Shown: positions 30,616 to 39,167, counted from the first letter of the stretch. The stretch is DNA of 42,365 bases from a virus (IMGVR_UViG_3300009068_000070:1-42365), one strand, 5' to 3'. A program made the numbers and translations. Notes: generated from the letters alone by a model not told the origin.

Positions 30616-31266
30616 ATGGAAAATAATATTCAATTTAAACAATTTCAAATGTTTGAACTAAAACCACTTTCAAATGATATCTGGTATTGGGAAAATGTAC
30701 TAAGTTTTCCAGAAGACCTAAAAAAATTTATTGATACTATAGATGATGAACCAGAATCTTATTCAAGAATATCAAAATGGGAAAATTGGACGGCAAGCAA
30801 TGATAGTAGTCTTGTATATGGCAAAACAAAAGTTATCAACAAAGATAATTTAAAAATTTCTACTGGGTCAGACTCTATAGATAAAAGAACATTATACATT
30901 GCTAATAGTCTTTTAATGGCATTTGAAATGTGCACAGAAAGATATTTAGCTATACGTAATTTAGATAAAAATAATTATAATTTAAATCTTGATAGAATTA
31001 CTATTAAAGCATGGAATGAAGGACAGTCCATGGGCCCACATTTTGATGGTCAAGATGGAAATAAAGATTTGGCATTTTCTTTGGTTGCATATATTAATGA
31101 TGACTATGAAGGCGGAGAAATTAGCTTTCCAAATCATAATATTACTATTAAGCCAAAGGCTGGAAGTTTAATAATGTTCCCATCGCAAGAGCCATATATT
31201 CATGAAGTAAAACCAATTACATCTGGTACTAGATATATGAGCCCTGCACACGTATATATTAAGTAG
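30616..31266 (+). CDS. 2OG-Fe(II) oxygenase (prolyl-4-hydroxylase-like)
   Basis: 216 aa from MENNIQFKQF; GGAG lies 8 bases upstream and the previous gene stops two bases before. An in-frame ATG 42 bases earlier lies inside that gene and is less likely. His142 and Asp144 (GPHFDGQDG), His196 (YIHEVKPI) and Arg206 (TRYMSPAHV), with INDDYEGGEISFP between. Last of the group; the next gene downstream is a collagen-like fibre. Confidence 0.87.
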   Translation: MENNIQFKQFQMFELKPLSNDIWYWENVLSFPEDLKKFIDTIDDEPESYSRISKWENWTASNDSSLVYGKTKVINKDNLKISTGSDSIDKRTLYIANSLLMAFEMCTERYLAIRNLDKNNYNLNLDRITIKAWNEGQSMGPHFDGQDGNKDLAFSLVAYINDDYEGGEISFPNHNITIKPKAGSLIMFPSQEPYIHEVKPITSGTRYMSPAHVYIK

Positions 31267-31271
31267 ATCGG

Positions 31272-31286
31272 TGGTATAATAAAAAA
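31272..31286 (+). promoter_or_regulatory. Extended -10 promoter, leaderless start
   Basis: TGG TATAAT at 31272-31280, six bases (AAAAAA), then ATG at 31287. Confidence 0.72.
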
Positions 31287-32402
31287 ATGACTAACACAGG
31301 TATAAATAACTGGCGTTTCCCAGACTATACAGACACCCCAGACGTCCCCAGAGACCTTGGAAACCTTGGTACTGACATAGCGGCATACATAGCCTCTCAT
31401 CCAGGCCCACAGGGTCCTTCAGGCACCTTATCCGTAGGTACTGTAACTACTGTTAGCGCATCTACTCCAGCATCAGTTGTTAATGTTGGAACATCTTCTA
31501 ATGCTATATTAAACTTAACATTACCTAGAGGAATAGATGGAATTATTGGTGGCCCAGGCCCATCAAATGTTTTACAGATTGGCACTGTTACTGGTGGAGT
31601 TACTGCAGATGCTACCATAACTGGAACAAGCCCAACACAAACATTAAATTTAGTGCTTCCTCAAGGTCCACAAGGAATACAGGGAATACAGGGACCCCAA
31701 GGCCCAACAACAGTAGCCGTTGGAACTACAACAACAGGTACTGCTGGAACAAATGCATCTGTAACAAATACTGGAACAGCAACAAATGCAGTATTTGCAT
31801 TTACAATTCCAAGAGGAGCAACGGGCGCAACTGGAGCAACTGGACCACAAGGAATTCCTGGATCAAGTGCAACAATTGATCCAATTCCAACTACAATAAG
31901 TTTAAATATACCAACTTCATCTGGCTATGGAGTAAACTCTAATTGGTATCCATTTGCAAACAATTTGTATTCAATTGGTCAGCCAATTGATTCTCTTTCT
32001 GGAGTTACATCAAACAGATTTTGGAAAACAATATATTCTAACACTGGAACTATAAATACTTCTGATCAAAGATTAAAAACGGATGTATCTGTATCTACAC
32101 TCGGCCTTAATTTTATAAATGATTTAAATCCAGTAAGCTATAAGTTTATTGAAGGCGGCAAAGAAATAGTTGACGGCGATCTAGTTTCTATTCCTGGATC
32201 AAGAACACATTATGGACTTATTGCACAAGAAGTAAAAGAAGTTTTAGATGCATCTGGAGTAGGTGACTTTGCTGGTTGGGTAAAGATGGATATGTCAGCA
32301 GAAGATTCAATGCAAGGACTTAGATATGATCAGTTTATTGCTCCACTTATTAAAGCAGTACAAGAGCTTACAGCGAGAGTTAAAGCCCTAGAAGAGCAGT
32401 AA
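31287..32402 (+). CDS. Collagen-like tail fibre with S74 chaperone domain
   Basis: 371 aa. Three Gly-X-Y stretches: HPGPQGPSG (about residue 38), QGPQGIQGIQGPQGP (126-140) and RGATGATGATGPQGIPG (176-192), separated by beta segments. Residues about 240-371 are an intramolecular chaperone of endosialidase type (peptidase S74): TSDQRLKTDV with Ser259-Asp260 at the self-cleavage site, then SYKFIEGG, HYGLIAQEV and a C-terminal coiled coil. The chaperone should trimerise the fibre and cut itself off. The Pro residues in Y positions could be targets of the neighbouring hydroxylases; this is inference. Confidence 0.85.
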   Translation: MTNTGINNWRFPDYTDTPDVPRDLGNLGTDIAAYIASHPGPQGPSGTLSVGTVTTVSASTPASVVNVGTSSNAILNLTLPRGIDGIIGGPGPSNVLQIGTVTGGVTADATITGTSPTQTLNLVLPQGPQGIQGIQGPQGPTTVAVGTTTTGTAGTNASVTNTGTATNAVFAFTIPRGATGATGATGPQGIPGSSATIDPIPTTISLNIPTSSGYGVNSNWYPFANNLYSIGQPIDSLSGVTSNRFWKTIYSNTGTINTSDQRLKTDVSVSTLGLNFINDLNPVSYKFIEGGKEIVDGDLVSIPGSRTHYGLIAQEVKEVLDASGVGDFAGWVKMDMSAEDSMQGLRYDQFIAPLIKAVQELTARVKALEEQ

Positions 32403-32405
32403 GAC

Positions 32406-34211
32406 ATGTCATATAAATATACTGTCTTAAAAGATAATCCACTTTCATTTTTTTTACTAGATGAAGTTCTTTCTGGTACTGCTGGCGTATACAGTAATTT
32501 AACATCATTATTTTCAACATACGCAGATTTAAGAGATAATGGGATTTCATATGCAGCAATAAGTGGTCTGCCAATAAAAGATTATTCTGGTAATGCAATG
32601 GAAGGATATGCAATTGATGCTTCTGCCATGGAAGTATTGCCCATAGTTGGAGCGGGTGTTAGAGGAACAGAAATTAATGAAAATATAGACCTGTCTTTAA
32701 AAGCTTTAGGAATTGCTACTTCTAAAAATCCAGATAGCCCATTTGCATTTGAGATATGGTTTAGCCCAGATATATCTGATTCAGAAGAATATTTAATACT
32801 TGGAGACGCAACAAATAAAATAGGACTATTTTATAATAATGAAAATGTAATATTTAAATGTACAGAACAAGAAAAAATATTTTACAAAGTAAGTAAAAAT
32901 CAAGTTATGCATATAGTAGGTACATTTTCTAAAGACAAAATTTCATTATACATAAATGGAGTCCTTGTTTCTGAAAAATTAATCACTTCAGGATTTAAAT
33001 TTATCAATGAGTCACTTGCAATAAAAATTGGTCCAGCTAATACTGGTAAAAAATTTATAGTAGATTCTGCAGCAATTTATAATTATGAAATTGAAAATAC
33101 AAAAATTTTATCTCATTATATGGTTGGATATAAAGAAACAAAATACTCACAAATTGTTTATTCTAAAGATGGCACATTATTCTCATTAAATTCTGTGTTT
33201 ATAAAACCAGATGTATCCTATAGATATCCTGGATTAAAATCTTTAGATTCTATAGTTTCGGAAGATGCATACTATAATCCAACCTATAAAAGAATAGAGT
33301 TTGCACAAACAATATTACCAGAAACAAAAACTTTTATATTTGAAGAAAGGCTTTATGTTCCTAATCCAGAAACAATTGTTTCTTCTAGAATATCTTATGG
33401 CCAAGATGTAGAAAATATATTAGTAGAAGCTAAAGTTCCAGGACAAGAATGGAAAGTCTGCAATAATAATTCTGTCTTACCTTACTATAACAAAAATGAA
33501 AATTTAGGTGGTCCCATATTAGATATTCGTGTGACAATGACCACACTTGATTCTTCTTTTGATTTGCCTTATTTTGATAAGCTAGAAATTGATTTATATT
33601 CTAACAAAGACTTTTATTCTGACAATGGTGGAGGAAAAGTATATTCGGACTATGACTATTCACTTGGATATTACAATTACCCAGTAAGAATGCAAAATAA
33701 ATATAATGGTCTTTCCATGATTTCAGGACATGGATTTTCTGTAGATCTTGCAATACAGCCAAGAACAATTGAAATGTTTTTTACCCCAAGAGAAGGAAAA
33801 AATGTTTTATTCTCATCAAATGCTGCATCCTTTAAATGGACTAATGCGGGGGCAATAACAAAAAATGGAATTAGCGCAATATACGTTAATGGTATAAATA
33901 GAACTGCATCTACAAATATATCTGAATTCCTTTTAAGTGGAGTTTCACACCATATACTAATAGTCTTAAGCGCAGTTGCTACAAGCATTAAATTTAATCA
34001 GAGTCAAAACGGATCAGAATATGGTGGATCTAATACTTATAGCAATTTAGCATTCTATGAGACTCCATTTACCGCTTCACAAGCCTTAAATAATTATAAT
34101 CTATATTGCTCAGATAATTCATTTACAGTGCAGGACCCAGGTATAAATTTTTCAGAAAGTGCTAGTGGTCAAGACAATACAGCCTACTTCATCAGATCTT
34201 TTGACGTATAG
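32406..34211 (+). CDS. LamG/concanavalin-like virion protein
   Basis: 601 aa. Residues about 110-230 (AFEIWFSPDISDSEEYLILG, VGTFSKDKISLYINGVLV) match the LamG-like jelly-roll fold that binds carbohydrate. A second similar stretch lies near 445-580 (TIEMFFTPREGKNVLFSS, HHILIVLSAVATSIKFNQ). The middle is beta-rich. It starts four bases after the previous stop. Probably a carbohydrate-binding tail or baseplate component. Confidence 0.7.
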   Translation: MSYKYTVLKDNPLSFFLLDEVLSGTAGVYSNLTSLFSTYADLRDNGISYAAISGLPIKDYSGNAMEGYAIDASAMEVLPIVGAGVRGTEINENIDLSLKALGIATSKNPDSPFAFEIWFSPDISDSEEYLILGDATNKIGLFYNNENVIFKCTEQEKIFYKVSKNQVMHIVGTFSKDKISLYINGVLVSEKLITSGFKFINESLAIKIGPANTGKKFIVDSAAIYNYEIENTKILSHYMVGYKETKYSQIVYSKDGTLFSLNSVFIKPDVSYRYPGLKSLDSIVSEDAYYNPTYKRIEFAQTILPETKTFIFEERLYVPNPETIVSSRISYGQDVENILVEAKVPGQEWKVCNNNSVLPYYNKNENLGGPILDIRVTMTTLDSSFDLPYFDKLEIDLYSNKDFYSDNGGGKVYSDYDYSLGYYNYPVRMQNKYNGLSMISGHGFSVDLAIQPRTIEMFFTPREGKNVLFSSNAASFKWTNAGAITKNGISAIYVNGINRTASTNISEFLLSGVSHHILIVLSAVATSIKFNQSQNGSEYGGSNTYSNLAFYETPFTASQALNNYNLYCSDNSFTVQDPGINFSESASGQDNTAYFIRSFDV

Positions 34212-34274
34212 CCTACAATATATTAAAAATATTGTCACAGACTAGTACAGAAGATGGACTTTTGTTAGGAATAA

Positions 34275-34292
34275 TGGTAAACTGGGTTACAT
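34275..34292 (+). promoter_or_regulatory. Extended -10 promoter, near-leaderless
   Basis: TGG TAAACT (34275-34283), nine bases, then ATG at 34293. It begins the head module transcript. A weak 7-bp hairpin (34215-34235) without a T run lies upstream. Confidence 0.55.
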
Positions 34293-34631
34293 ATGGAAAT
34301 CTTAAATCAAAAAAGCCAAATTATTGAAGAGACACGCCTAGGCATATACGTATGGGAAATGCCAGATGGCCGATGGATCGGTGACGATGATGGCAATTTT
34401 CTTTCTATAACATCAACAAAAGGCAACAGATCTAAAATTGCTGCACTTGCAGATGCTGTTAGACATTATGGAATTAGCGAAGGTAAGCCTAAGTTTCTTT
34501 CAGGTAAAAGAAAAATTGATGATGAAGAATTTGAACATCAAAATCAAAGACTTAAATGGGGACTTACTCCAGATCCACTTGATATTGGAGAATATAAAGA
34601 CTCAGTCTTAAGAGGGGGAGCAGTAAAATGA
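34293..34631 (+). CDS. Hypothetical protein upstream of portal, 112 aa
   Basis: Starts MEILNQKSQIIEETRLGIYV; GIYVWEMPDGRWIGDDDGNF suggests a small beta domain, and KIAALADAVRHYGI a helix. Overlaps the portal gene by 4 bases (ATGA), so it is coupled to it. Conserved position before the portal suggests a packaging or head-assembly accessory factor; no motif shows this. Confidence 0.65.
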   Translation: MEILNQKSQIIEETRLGIYVWEMPDGRWIGDDDGNFLSITSTKGNRSKIAALADAVRHYGISEGKPKFLSGKRKIDDEEFEHQNQRLKWGLTPDPLDIGEYKDSVLRGGAVK

Positions 34632-36211
34632 CACAATTTTTAGAAGACGGGCCAGAAGATACATACGAGGTATCTGTTAAAAATAGCTCAGACCTATTCT
34701 CATTTAAGAAAGAAAAAGAACACGTAGACCCATTTGCTATTGGTATAGATGACCTTAAGAAGGTAAGAGGCCTAGGCACAAATTTTAAGAGAAAAATAAA
34801 TAGAGATTTTGCAAAATCATTTACTGGTAAAGATGGAGCAGGTACACAACAGAATCTATTGCAGTCAGCAGTTACTGGATATGCAATGTTTGACCTTGTT
34901 CAACCAGTATATAATCTAGAATACCTTTCTCAAATATATGAAGTTTCAACATACAACTATGCAGCCATTAATGCTAAGGTAGCAAACATTGTTGGTCTTG
35001 GATATTCCTTTATGGAAACAAGAAAAACAAACGATGCAATTGATGCAATAACAGATGACAAGCAGTTGGATAGAGCACGTAGAAAGCTTAATAAGTTAAA
35101 GCAGGATCTTCAAGATTGGTTAGATGCAACAAATGATGAAGATACATTTACTGAAACATTAATAAAAGTATATACAGACCTAGAAGCAACTGGTAATGGC
35201 TACTTAGAGGTAGGTAGAACTACAGGCGGAGACATTGGATATATTGGACATATCCCAGCAAAGACTATGCGTGTAAGAAGACTTAGAGATGGATTTATGC
35301 AATTGCTTTATGGCAAGGCTGTATTCTTCAGAAACTTTGGAGATACAGAAACAATTAATCCAATTGGCGATTCAGAAGACAGACCAAATGAAATCATTCA
35401 TTTAAAGAAATACACTCCAATGAATAATTACTACGGTATTCCAGATATCGTAGCAGCACAGATGTCTCTTGCTGGAAATGAATTTGCTGGTAGATATAAC
35501 CTAGACTACTTTGAAAATAAAGCGGTCCCAAGATATATTATTACAGTTAAGGGAGCAAAGCTTTCTCCAGAATCAGAAAGAAAATTGCTTGAATTTTTCC
35601 AGGTTGGATTAAAGGGTAAGAACCACAGATCACTATATATCCCTCTACCAGCCGACACTCAAGACAATAAGGTTGAATTTAAAATGGAGCCAGTTGAAGC
35701 TGGTGCTCAAGAGTCTTCATTTAATATTTATAGACAATCAAATAGAGATGAAATTCTATTGGCACACAGAGTTCCAATTAATAAAATTGGTGTCCCAGAA
35801 GGTGTATCTTTGGCAAATGCTAGAGATGCAGATAAAACATTTAAAGAGCAGGTTTGCCGACCAGCTCAAATGAGACTTGAAAAAAGAATTAATTCAATAA
35901 TTGAAGAAAAGACAGATGCATTAAAAATTAAATTTGAAGAGTTGACTTTAACTGACGAAGACACCCAAAGTCAAATAGATGAAAGATATTTAAGAATGCA
36001 GGTTATTACTCCGAATGAAGTTAGAATTAGAAAAGGAATGATTCCTGTTGACGGCGGAGATGAAATGGTTGAATTAAAGCCACAGCAAGCTGCTGATCAA
36101 AAAGCAACTGCTGGTAAAACTAGGGCCAGGGATTCAGAAAGATCTGCCGCATCTTCCGATAAAGTCGGAGAAGGCAGAAATGCAAAAGGCGATGGAAAAA
36201 AGGTTGACTAA
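34628..36211 (+). CDS. Portal protein
   Basis: 527 aa, in the size range of HK97/PBSX-type portals. Recognisable segments: YEVSTYNYAAINAKVANIVG (N-terminal helix), GNGYLEVGRT and IIHLKKYTPMNNYYGIPDIV (wing and clip), YIITVKGAKLSPE, and LLAHRVPINKIGVPEG followed by the long stem helix. It forms the dodecameric DNA gate of the capsid. The C-terminal 50 residues are charged and disordered (KTRARDSERSAASSDKVGEG). Precedes the protease and capsid genes as usual. Confidence 0.88.
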   Translation: MTQFLEDGPEDTYEVSVKNSSDLFSFKKEKEHVDPFAIGIDDLKKVRGLGTNFKRKINRDFAKSFTGKDGAGTQQNLLQSAVTGYAMFDLVQPVYNLEYLSQIYEVSTYNYAAINAKVANIVGLGYSFMETRKTNDAIDAITDDKQLDRARRKLNKLKQDLQDWLDATNDEDTFTETLIKVYTDLEATGNGYLEVGRTTGGDIGYIGHIPAKTMRVRRLRDGFMQLLYGKAVFFRNFGDTETINPIGDSEDRPNEIIHLKKYTPMNNYYGIPDIVAAQMSLAGNEFAGRYNLDYFENKAVPRYIITVKGAKLSPESERKLLEFFQVGLKGKNHRSLYIPLPADTQDNKVEFKMEPVEAGAQESSFNIYRQSNRDEILLAHRVPINKIGVPEGVSLANARDADKTFKEQVCRPAQMRLEKRINSIIEEKTDALKIKFEELTLTDEDTQSQIDERYLRMQVITPNEVRIRKGMIPVDGGDEMVELKPQQAADQKATAGKTRARDSERSAASSDKVGEGRNAKGDGKKVD

Positions 36212-36228
36212 CCCTAATCAACTGCTAT

Positions 36229-36264
36229 TTGCTTTATAGTAGATAAACCATTAAAATTAAGCAT
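36229..36264 (+). promoter_or_regulatory. -35/-10 promoter, leaderless start
   Basis: TTGCTT (36229-36234), 17-base spacer, TAAAAT (36252-36257), seven bases, then ATG at 36265. No ribosome binding site before the ATG. Confidence 0.6.
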
Positions 36265-37608
36265 ATGAACATTGAAAAAGCCCAGTGGTCCACCGACGGC
36301 CAAAACATTCATTTATCTGTCCCATTCACAAAGGTGAATAGGGAGAATAGAACTGTTTCTGGATTTGCTACACTAGATAACGTAGATCAAACAGGCGATG
36401 TTGTAACAGCAGAAGCAAGCATGAAAGCATTTGAAAGTTTTAGAGGCAATCTTAGAGAAATGCATCAGCCACTAGCTGTAGGTAAAGTAGTTTCTTTTAA
36501 ACCAGAAACATACTACGATCAAAAGTCAAAAGAGTTTTATAATGGAGTGTATGTTACATCATACATCTCAAAGGGTGCACAAGATACATGGGAAAAAGTT
36601 CTTGACGGAACACTTTCAGGTTTCTCAATTGGTGGAAAGATTAAAGAGTCAGACAACGAAATGAATAAGTCAACAGGAGAGACTGTAAGATTTATTAAGG
36701 ATTACGATCTAATAGAATTATCAATTGTTGATTCACCAGCAAATGAAATGTGCAACATCATATCAATTGAAAAGATGAACGGTCAACTTGTATTTAAAGG
36801 AATGGCTGCAGATGTAGTTACAGAAAATATTTTTTATTGTGAAGAAAGCGACTCTGTTTTTATCTCGACAGACAAAACATATGCTTCTCCAGTTACTGGA
36901 AAAGAAGCTACGCTTATTGGCTGGGTTGAAAGCTCAGACATAAACAAATCAAAAGAGATAGATAAGATTCTTGCTTCATTCAAGAAGTCAAGAGTTCCGT
37001 TGCCTGGAATACAAACAATAGCAAAACAGGTAAACGTACAAGGAGGTAATGAAGTGGAAAAACTAAACGTAACAGCTGAAGATTCAGCAGTAGTAACTGC
37101 AGAAACAGCAATCGTTGAAGAGACCGTAGTTGCATCTGATGCACCTGCAGTCAAAGATGCACCAAACGCTGATAACTCAGTGGAAGATGCAGACTCTGCT
37201 TCTGTAGATGTCTTTAAGTCAGTTGATGCTCCTCAAGCAGAAGCTGCAGTTGAAGAACCTGATTTTGCAAAAATGTTAGTAGACCTAAAGGGATTCTTTG
37301 CAGATACTCTTAGCAAGGCTACAGAGGCAAATGCAGTACAGGTTTCAGAAATCAAAGAAACTGTAGAGACTTTTAGCAAGAGCGTAAATGCTCAAATTAC
37401 AGAGTTAGCAGAAAAGCACAGTGCACTTAGTGCCGCTGTCACAGAAATAAAGGGCACCATTGATGGTGTTCAAAAGCGTGTAGATGCCGTAGAAGGCGAT
37501 ACAGCAATCAAGAAGTCCTCAGACCTTGGCGGGTCTGTTGCACCAGCAGTAAACAAATCAAAATGGAACGGTTCTTTCCTCGGTTCCGTAAACGAAATAT
37601 TTAACTAG
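36265..37608 (+). CDS. Prohead protease with C-terminal scaffold-like region
   Basis: 447 aa. Residues 1 to about 185 are a herpesvirus-assemblin-like prohead protease (HK97/XkdF type): VSGFATLDNVDQTGDVVT, His67 in REMHQPL and Ser121 in LSGFSIGG as candidate catalytic pair, and LIELSIVDSPANE. Residues about 264-447 are acidic, Ala/Val-rich and then coiled coil (for example ETVETFSKSVNAQITELAEK), resembling a scaffold. An AGGAGG at 37041 precedes an in-frame GTG at 37054, which could produce the scaffold alone. The protease would mature the capsid and digest the scaffold. Probably leaderless. Confidence 0.82.
   Translation: MNIEKAQWSTDGQNIHLSVPFTKVNRENRTVSGFATLDNVDQTGDVVTAEASMKAFESFRGNLREMHQPLAVGKVVSFKPETYYDQKSKEFYNGVYVTSYISKGAQDTWEKVLDGTLSGFSIGGKIKESDNEMNKSTGETVRFIKDYDLIELSIVDSPANEMCNIISIEKMNGQLVFKGMAADVVTENIFYCEESDSVFISTDKTYASPVTGKEATLIGWVESSDINKSKEIDKILASFKKSRVPLPGIQTIAKQVNVQGGNEVEKLNVTAEDSAVVTAETAIVEETVVASDAPAVKDAPNADNSVEDADSASVDVFKSVDAPQAEAAVEEPDFAKMLVDLKGFFADTLSKATEANAVQVSEIKETVETFSKSVNAQITELAEKHSALSAAVTEIKGTIDGVQKRVDAVEGDTAIKKSSDLGGSVAPAVNKSKWNGSFLGSVNEIFN
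37054..37608 (+). CDS. Putative nested scaffolding protein (in-frame internal start)
   Basis: A perfect AGGAGG (37041-37046) lies 7 bases before GTG at 37054, in frame with the protease (its codon 264). The product would be 184 aa, starting M(V)EKLNVTAEDS, strongly acidic, with a coiled coil and a basic C terminus (NKSKWNGSFLGSVNEIFN) that could bind the capsid protein. This is the arrangement of lambda C/Nu3. A chance ribosome-binding-like sequence (codons for Gly-Gly) is the alternative. Confidence 0.5.
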   Translation: MEKLNVTAEDSAVVTAETAIVEETVVASDAPAVKDAPNADNSVEDADSASVDVFKSVDAPQAEAAVEEPDFAKMLVDLKGFFADTLSKATEANAVQVSEIKETVETFSKSVNAQITELAEKHSALSAAVTEIKGTIDGVQKRVDAVEGDTAIKKSSDLGGSVAPAVNKSKWNGSFLGSVNEIFN

Positions 37609-37622
37609 GGTAGGTGAATTAT

Positions 37623-38672
37623 ATGAGCAATGAAACATTAGAAAAAGCAATTGCAGCAGGCACAACAGCCTCAACTGGTTTTGCATCAACAGCAGGTGGA
37701 GCAGGAGTACACACAGCGTCTGAAAACGGCAACGGTGGTCTTCTAAATCCAGAACAATCAGCTCGCTTCCTAGACTATATGTTCGATTCAACCGTAATTG
37801 GAAAAGTCGCACGTACAGTTCGAATGAAGTCAGACACAACAGAGATTGATCGTATGTCAGTAGGAGAAAAGCTTGTTAAGCTTGCATCCGAAGGAGACAA
37901 CACAGGTGTTAACTCAGCTGTAACTTTCTCAAAGATCTCTCTAACAACAAAGAAGCTTCGCATGGATTGGGAACTTTCAACTGAGTCTCTAGAAGACAAT
38001 ATTGAAGGTGCCGATCTTGAAGATCACATTGCACGTTTGATGGCAACACAAGCAGGAAATGACATCGAAGATGTTATTCTTAACGGTGACGAGTCACTTT
38101 CAAGCGATGCACTATACAAGTCATTTAATGGTGTTGTAAAGAAGGCTAAGACCTCTGGTCGTGTAGTCGATGCAGCAGGTGCGGGAATTTCCCGTGCTGT
38201 ATTTAACTCAGCGCTAAAGGCTCTTCCACGTAAGTACAAGCAACGTCGTACAGACCTTCGCTTCCTTGCAGGATCAAACTTGATCCAAGATTACTTATAC
38301 TCAAACTCACAGAACATCCAGAATGTTACTCCACAAGATATTGCCTCTGGCATTATCCGTGGTGATGTTCCTGTTCTAGGAGGTCCTGCAGGATATGTAG
38401 CTCCATACGCATTTGGTATTCCAATCGTTGAAGTTCCACTTCTTCCAGAGACACAAGCTGGTACATATGCAAGCCCATCAGGATCACACGGAGATGTCCA
38501 CTTGACATTCCCTAACAACGTGGTAATTGGTGTAAAGCGTGACGTAACAGTTTACCGCTTCTTCTGGCCACGTAAGGACTCAATCGAGTACACAATGTAT
38601 ACTCGTGTTGGTGTTCAAATCGAGCAGGCAGACGCTTGGGTAGTTGTAAAGAACGTTAAGGTTGCTTCCTAA
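37623..38672 (+). CDS. Major capsid protein, HK97 fold
   Basis: 349 aa from MSNETLEKAI; AGGTG lies 7 bases before this ATG, while a GTG nine bases earlier overlaps the ribosome binding site. Recognisable segments: GGLLNPEQSARFLDYMFDST, EIDRMSVGEKLVKLASEGD, KKLRMDWELSTESLEDNIEG, AGNDIEDVILNGDE and the C-terminal FFWPRKDSIEYTMYTRVG. Codons are noticeably GC-richer (CGT, CTT, AAG) than in neighbours, consistent with high expression. A strong terminator follows. Confidence 0.88.
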   Translation: MSNETLEKAIAAGTTASTGFASTAGGAGVHTASENGNGGLLNPEQSARFLDYMFDSTVIGKVARTVRMKSDTTEIDRMSVGEKLVKLASEGDNTGVNSAVTFSKISLTTKKLRMDWELSTESLEDNIEGADLEDHIARLMATQAGNDIEDVILNGDESLSSDALYKSFNGVVKKAKTSGRVVDAAGAGISRAVFNSALKALPRKYKQRRTDLRFLAGSNLIQDYLYSNSQNIQNVTPQDIASGIIRGDVPVLGGPAGYVAPYAFGIPIVEVPLLPETQAGTYASPSGSHGDVHLTFPNNVVIGVKRDVTVYRFFWPRKDSIEYTMYTRVGVQIEQADAWVVVKNVKVAS

Positions 38673-38691
38673 TTAGGAATTAATCTCGGAG

Positions 38692-38719
38692 AAGCCCCCA
38701 ATTAATTTTGGGGGCTTTT
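38692..38719 (+). terminator. Intrinsic terminator after capsid gene
   Basis: AAGCCCCCAA (38692-38701) pairs with TTGGGGGCTT (38708-38717) across a six-base loop, followed by TT and then CATTTT. Confidence 0.9.
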
Positions 38720-38735
38720 CATTTTAATTATACAA

Positions 38736-38744
38736 TGCTATAAT
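38736..38744 (+). promoter_or_regulatory. Extended -10 promoter
   Basis: TGC TATAAT, perfect, 27 bases before the ATG at 38772; AAGGAG ribosome binding site. Restarts transcription after the capsid terminator. Confidence 0.7.
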
Positions 38745-38771
38745 GGTTTTACCTAGAAAAAGGAGTAATAA

Positions 38772-39167
38772 ATGTCTTTTGACACATTAAAAGTCGGAGA
38801 GCTAAAAGCAATTGCAGAAGATTTTGCAGTTGAAACAGAAGGACTTAAGAACAAGCAGGACATAATTGCAGCACTATCAGAAGAAGGTGTTACATACGCA
38901 GTGTATGCTAAGACACTAAAAGATATAGAAGATGCAAAAGAGGAAATTGAAATCCTCCCAGTATTTGATCCAAAGGCAGAACGTACAGAAGATACTGTGC
39001 TAGTTAGAATGACAAGAGCAAACTTTAGGTATGACATTTTGGGGCACACGTTCACACAGGAACACCCATTTGTAGCAATGCATAAAGATGCTGCTCAATC
39101 AATTTTTGATATAGAGGAGGGGTTTCGTTTAGCCACACCAAAAGAAGTACAGGATTATTACGGCTAA
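38772..39167 (+). CDS. Head protein with SAP/Rho-N-like domain
   Basis: 131 aa. Residues 1-45 (DTLKVGELKAIAEDFAVETE, then KNKQDIIAALSEEGVTY) match the helix-extended-helix of SAP/Rho N-terminal domains, which bind nucleic acid. The C-terminal part (VRMTRANFRYDILGHTFTQE, then FRLATPKEVQDYYG) resembles a small capsid-decoration or head-fibre element found next to capsid genes in many phages. It may bind packaged DNA or the capsid surface. Confidence 0.7.
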   Translation: MSFDTLKVGELKAIAEDFAVETEGLKNKQDIIAALSEEGVTYAVYAKTLKDIEDAKEEIEILPVFDPKAERTEDTVLVRMTRANFRYDILGHTFTQEHPFVAMHKDAAQSIFDIEEGFRLATPKEVQDYYG

